A stretch of 64,000 nucleotides of DNA from UBA4416 sp036676295 (GTDB lineage Bacteria > Bacteroidota > Bacteroidia > B-17B0 > Aurantibacillaceae), in contig JAKFDE010000016.1 in the NCBI GenBank assembly GCA_036676295.1, positions 248,001-312,000 of the forward strand, given 5' to 3'. This document shows, piece after piece, positions 62,346 through 64,000 of the stretch (positions are counted from its first letter, which is position 1; each line of letters starts with the position of its first letter). The position numbers and the translations under genes were made by a program. The notes beneath the pieces were generated by a model. That model worked only from the letters and a program-made list of their open reading frames with translations, had not been told where the DNA came from and did not search any database.

Positions 62346-63479
62346 ATGAGTGATTTACCGAAAACAGTAGATTTGAATCGATTTAGGTATTGGCTAATAA
62401 CCGACAAAAATGGGTATGAAAATGGGTTTAAAAGAAGGGCCTTGCTTTCAAATTCTAAAATCTCAATCCAATCAACAAAAAACAAAGCTTGTTTTTGTTT
62501 TATAAACTACGACCATAAGAACGATATAGAAAATTTTACGGCAAAAAGGAGTAATCCTTTGCAATTTGATAATCAATTATTTTTTGAGGTTGAAAAAACT
62601 ATTTTACCGGATGATCTTATTTTTGATAATAACAAGATCAATTCAAAACCCATTAACATTTGCGCGACTGTATTAAAAGACGAATACATCAAAAAAGTGG
62701 CCGACTTAAAATACCACATTCAACAAGGTGATATTTATGAAATCAACTACTGTATCACATTTGAAGCAAAAGACGTAATTATTGATCCGTTGGCGATTTA
62801 CAAAAAACTAAATAAAATAAGTAAAGCCTCCTACTCTGCTTTAGCAAAATTCGATAAGCAATATATTATTTCATCAAGTCCTGAATTGTTTTTATCTAAG
62901 AGAGGCAATCACTTAATTACCAAACCTATTAAAGGCACTGCTAAACGCGGTTCTTCATTACAAGAAGATGCCTTGATTAAAGATCAGCTAAAACATAATT
63001 TAAAAGAGCAAACAGAAAATGTAATGATCGTGGATGTAGCTCGTAACGACTTATCGCGCATTGCAAAAAAAGGCACTGTATCAGTCGACAAACTATTTGA
63101 CATTGAATCTTATGAACAGGTACATCAAATGGTAAGCACCGTGAGTTGTGAATTAAAAGAGCATACTTCCTTGGATGATATTATTAACGCTACTTTTCCA
63201 ATGGCTAGTATGACAGGGGCACCAAAAATACGAGCCATGCAATTGATCGATCAATATGAAGTACACAATCGCGGCCCCTACTCCGGAGCTTTAGGCTACA
63301 TCGATGAAAAAGGTGATTTTGATCTAAGTGTATTGATCCGAAGTATTTTTTACGACGAAGAAAAACAGTATTTAAGTTTTACCGTAGGTAGCGCCATTAC
63401 AGCCATGTGCAATCCGGAAGAAGAATACGAAGAATGTATGCTTAAAGCAAAAGCGATGATAGAAGTACTTGAAAAATAA
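62346..63479 (+). CDS. pabB: aminodeoxychorismate synthase component I
   Basis: Chorismate-using enzyme of folate (p-aminobenzoate) synthesis. 377 residues, shorter than E. coli PabB, with a reduced N-terminal domain. KPIKGTAKRGSSLQEDA carries the Lys of the PIKGT motif that marks PabB against TrpE (PIAGT). VMIVDVARNDLSRIAKKGTV, FPMASMTGAPKIRAMQLID and RGPYSGALGYIDEKGDFDLS are catalytic-core motifs. ATG start; the 179-base gap before it has no clear signal. Confidence 0.92.
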   Translation: MSDLPKTVDLNRFRYWLITDKNGYENGFKRRALLSNSKISIQSTKNKACFCFINYDHKNDIENFTAKRSNPLQFDNQLFFEVEKTILPDDLIFDNNKINSKPINICATVLKDEYIKKVADLKYHIQQGDIYEINYCITFEAKDVIIDPLAIYKKLNKISKASYSALAKFDKQYIISSSPELFLSKRGNHLITKPIKGTAKRGSSLQEDALIKDQLKHNLKEQTENVMIVDVARNDLSRIAKKGTVSVDKLFDIESYEQVHQMVSTVSCELKEHTSLDDIINATFPMASMTGAPKIRAMQLIDQYEVHNRGPYSGALGYIDEKGDFDLSVLIRSIFYDEEKQYLSFTVGSAITAMCNPEEEYEECMLKAKAMIEVLEK

Positions 63480-63480
63480 T

Positions 63481-64000
63481 TTACTCAACTACAAATGATT
63501 TACTTTTAATCATTTTATTTTTATCTGTTAAGTTCAAAATATAATGCCCTTTACTTAGATCTGAAACAGAAATCGAAATTTCCGGATCTAATTTATTAAG
63601 TTGCTTTACAATTTTTCCCTGCATGTCATAAATTTCAATGCTCGTTGTATTACTTAATTTATAATTAGACACTTTAACTTGTAGAGTACTGGAAACAGGA
63701 TTTGGAAACAACTCGATATCTGCCTGATTGATTTTGTTGTTCTCTTTCAAACCAACCAACACATTACTTTTGCCATTAGCAAAAACATATTCACCAAACT
63801 TTAAAGTATCTGCAGTCACAAATCCTGTTTTAGCTCCAATTTTAAACTTGGTGTAATGTAACACTTCATGCCAATCATCGGCCGCATTTTTTCTGTATAA
63901 TAAAATGATGCTATCTCCATTTATTTTTGTCAAACAAGTATCTAAATAACTATTGCCTGCTGTGTTTTTATTACCATCATAATTCAACCGCAACTTACTT
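63481..64000 (-). CDS. T9SS-exported protein, C-terminal part (cut by the window edge)
   Basis: Partial gene: the reading frame runs off the right end, and no ATG occurs in the visible part. The visible 170 or so residues end in a type A T9SS sorting domain: IELFPNPVSSTLQVKVSNYK, IEIYDMQGKIVKQLNKLD and DLSKGHYILNLTDKNKMIKS, closing SKSFVVE. The upstream part (DSIILLYRKNAADDWHEVLH) is not recognised. Converges on pabB, whose stop is one base away. Confidence 0.85.
   Translation of the reverse strand, partial: SKLRLNYDGNKNTAGNSYLDTCLTKINGDSIILLYRKNAADDWHEVLHYTKFKIGAKTGFVTADTLKFGEYVFANGKSNVLVGLKENNKINQADIELFPNPVSSTLQVKVSNYKLSNTTSIEIYDMQGKIVKQLNKLDPEISISVSDLSKGHYILNLTDKNKMIKSKSFVVE

Overview
The window comes from an AT-rich member of the Bacteroidota. 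It carries the type IX secretion/gliding core gldK-gldL-gldM-gldN with a PorP/SprF partner, and secreted proteins with T9SS C-terminal sorting domains. It also has the large IspG form, an UpxY-type NusG paralogue, promoters of the TTG-N19-TAnnTTTG type and mostly absent Shine-Dalgarno sequences. The genus cannot be fixed from the sequence. I saw no tRNA, rRNA, CRISPR array or transposase gene.

Left part (56-27,510, all minus strand): a nearly gap-free run of about 28 genes for a surface polysaccharide. It is read from a winged-helix regulator and an UpxY antiterminator into an ABC exporter (wzm, wzt), a hexapeptide acyltransferase, a PhyH-like dioxygenase, and a pseudaminic-acid pathway (pseB, pseC, pseF, pseH, pseI; no recognisable pseG). 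Further downstream come glycosyltransferases (GT2, GT4, GT11 and a GT-acetyltransferase fusion), FkbM and class I methyltransferases, wecB and an acyltransferase 3. No Wzx flippase, Wzy polymerase or initiating transferase was recognised. Just upstream (27,554-30,908) is a two-gene unit: a Wzc-type BY-kinase with a Gly-Tyr repeat tail and a UDP-GlcNAc 4-epimerase.

Centre (30,909-33,560, plus strand, divergent from wzc): a compact exosortase cassette. It has a 74-residue pre-protein that is almost only sorting signals (signal peptide, a 21-residue Pro/Cys-rich core, a PID-CTERM membrane tail), a strong terminator, a short exosortase with its Cys/Arg/His triad, an exosortase-associated membrane protein, and glyA. 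I consider this the most interesting system in the window.

Next (33,701-39,886, minus): the T9SS motor and outer-membrane genes porP, gldK, gldL, gldM, gldN. From 40,168 to 50,623 (plus) lie a cyclase-family hydrolase, ispG, a RecD-like helicase, a nucleotide-sugar group (DegT aminotransferase, UDP-glucose dehydrogenase, UDP-glucuronate decarboxylase), acylphosphatase, an ALDH7-type dehydrogenase and slyD.

Right part (50,750-64,000): mostly minus-strand envelope and housekeeping genes (a Cys-rich membrane protein, DUF1294, mscL, an OmpA lipoprotein, a secreted unknown, rseP, dxr), plus-strand hemH and pabB, and two complete and one cut T9SS-exported protein. Intergenic spaces here hold intrinsic terminators and REP/MITE-like palindromes. 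Two separate C-terminal sorting systems (T9SS and exosortase) therefore lie within a few kilobases of each other.
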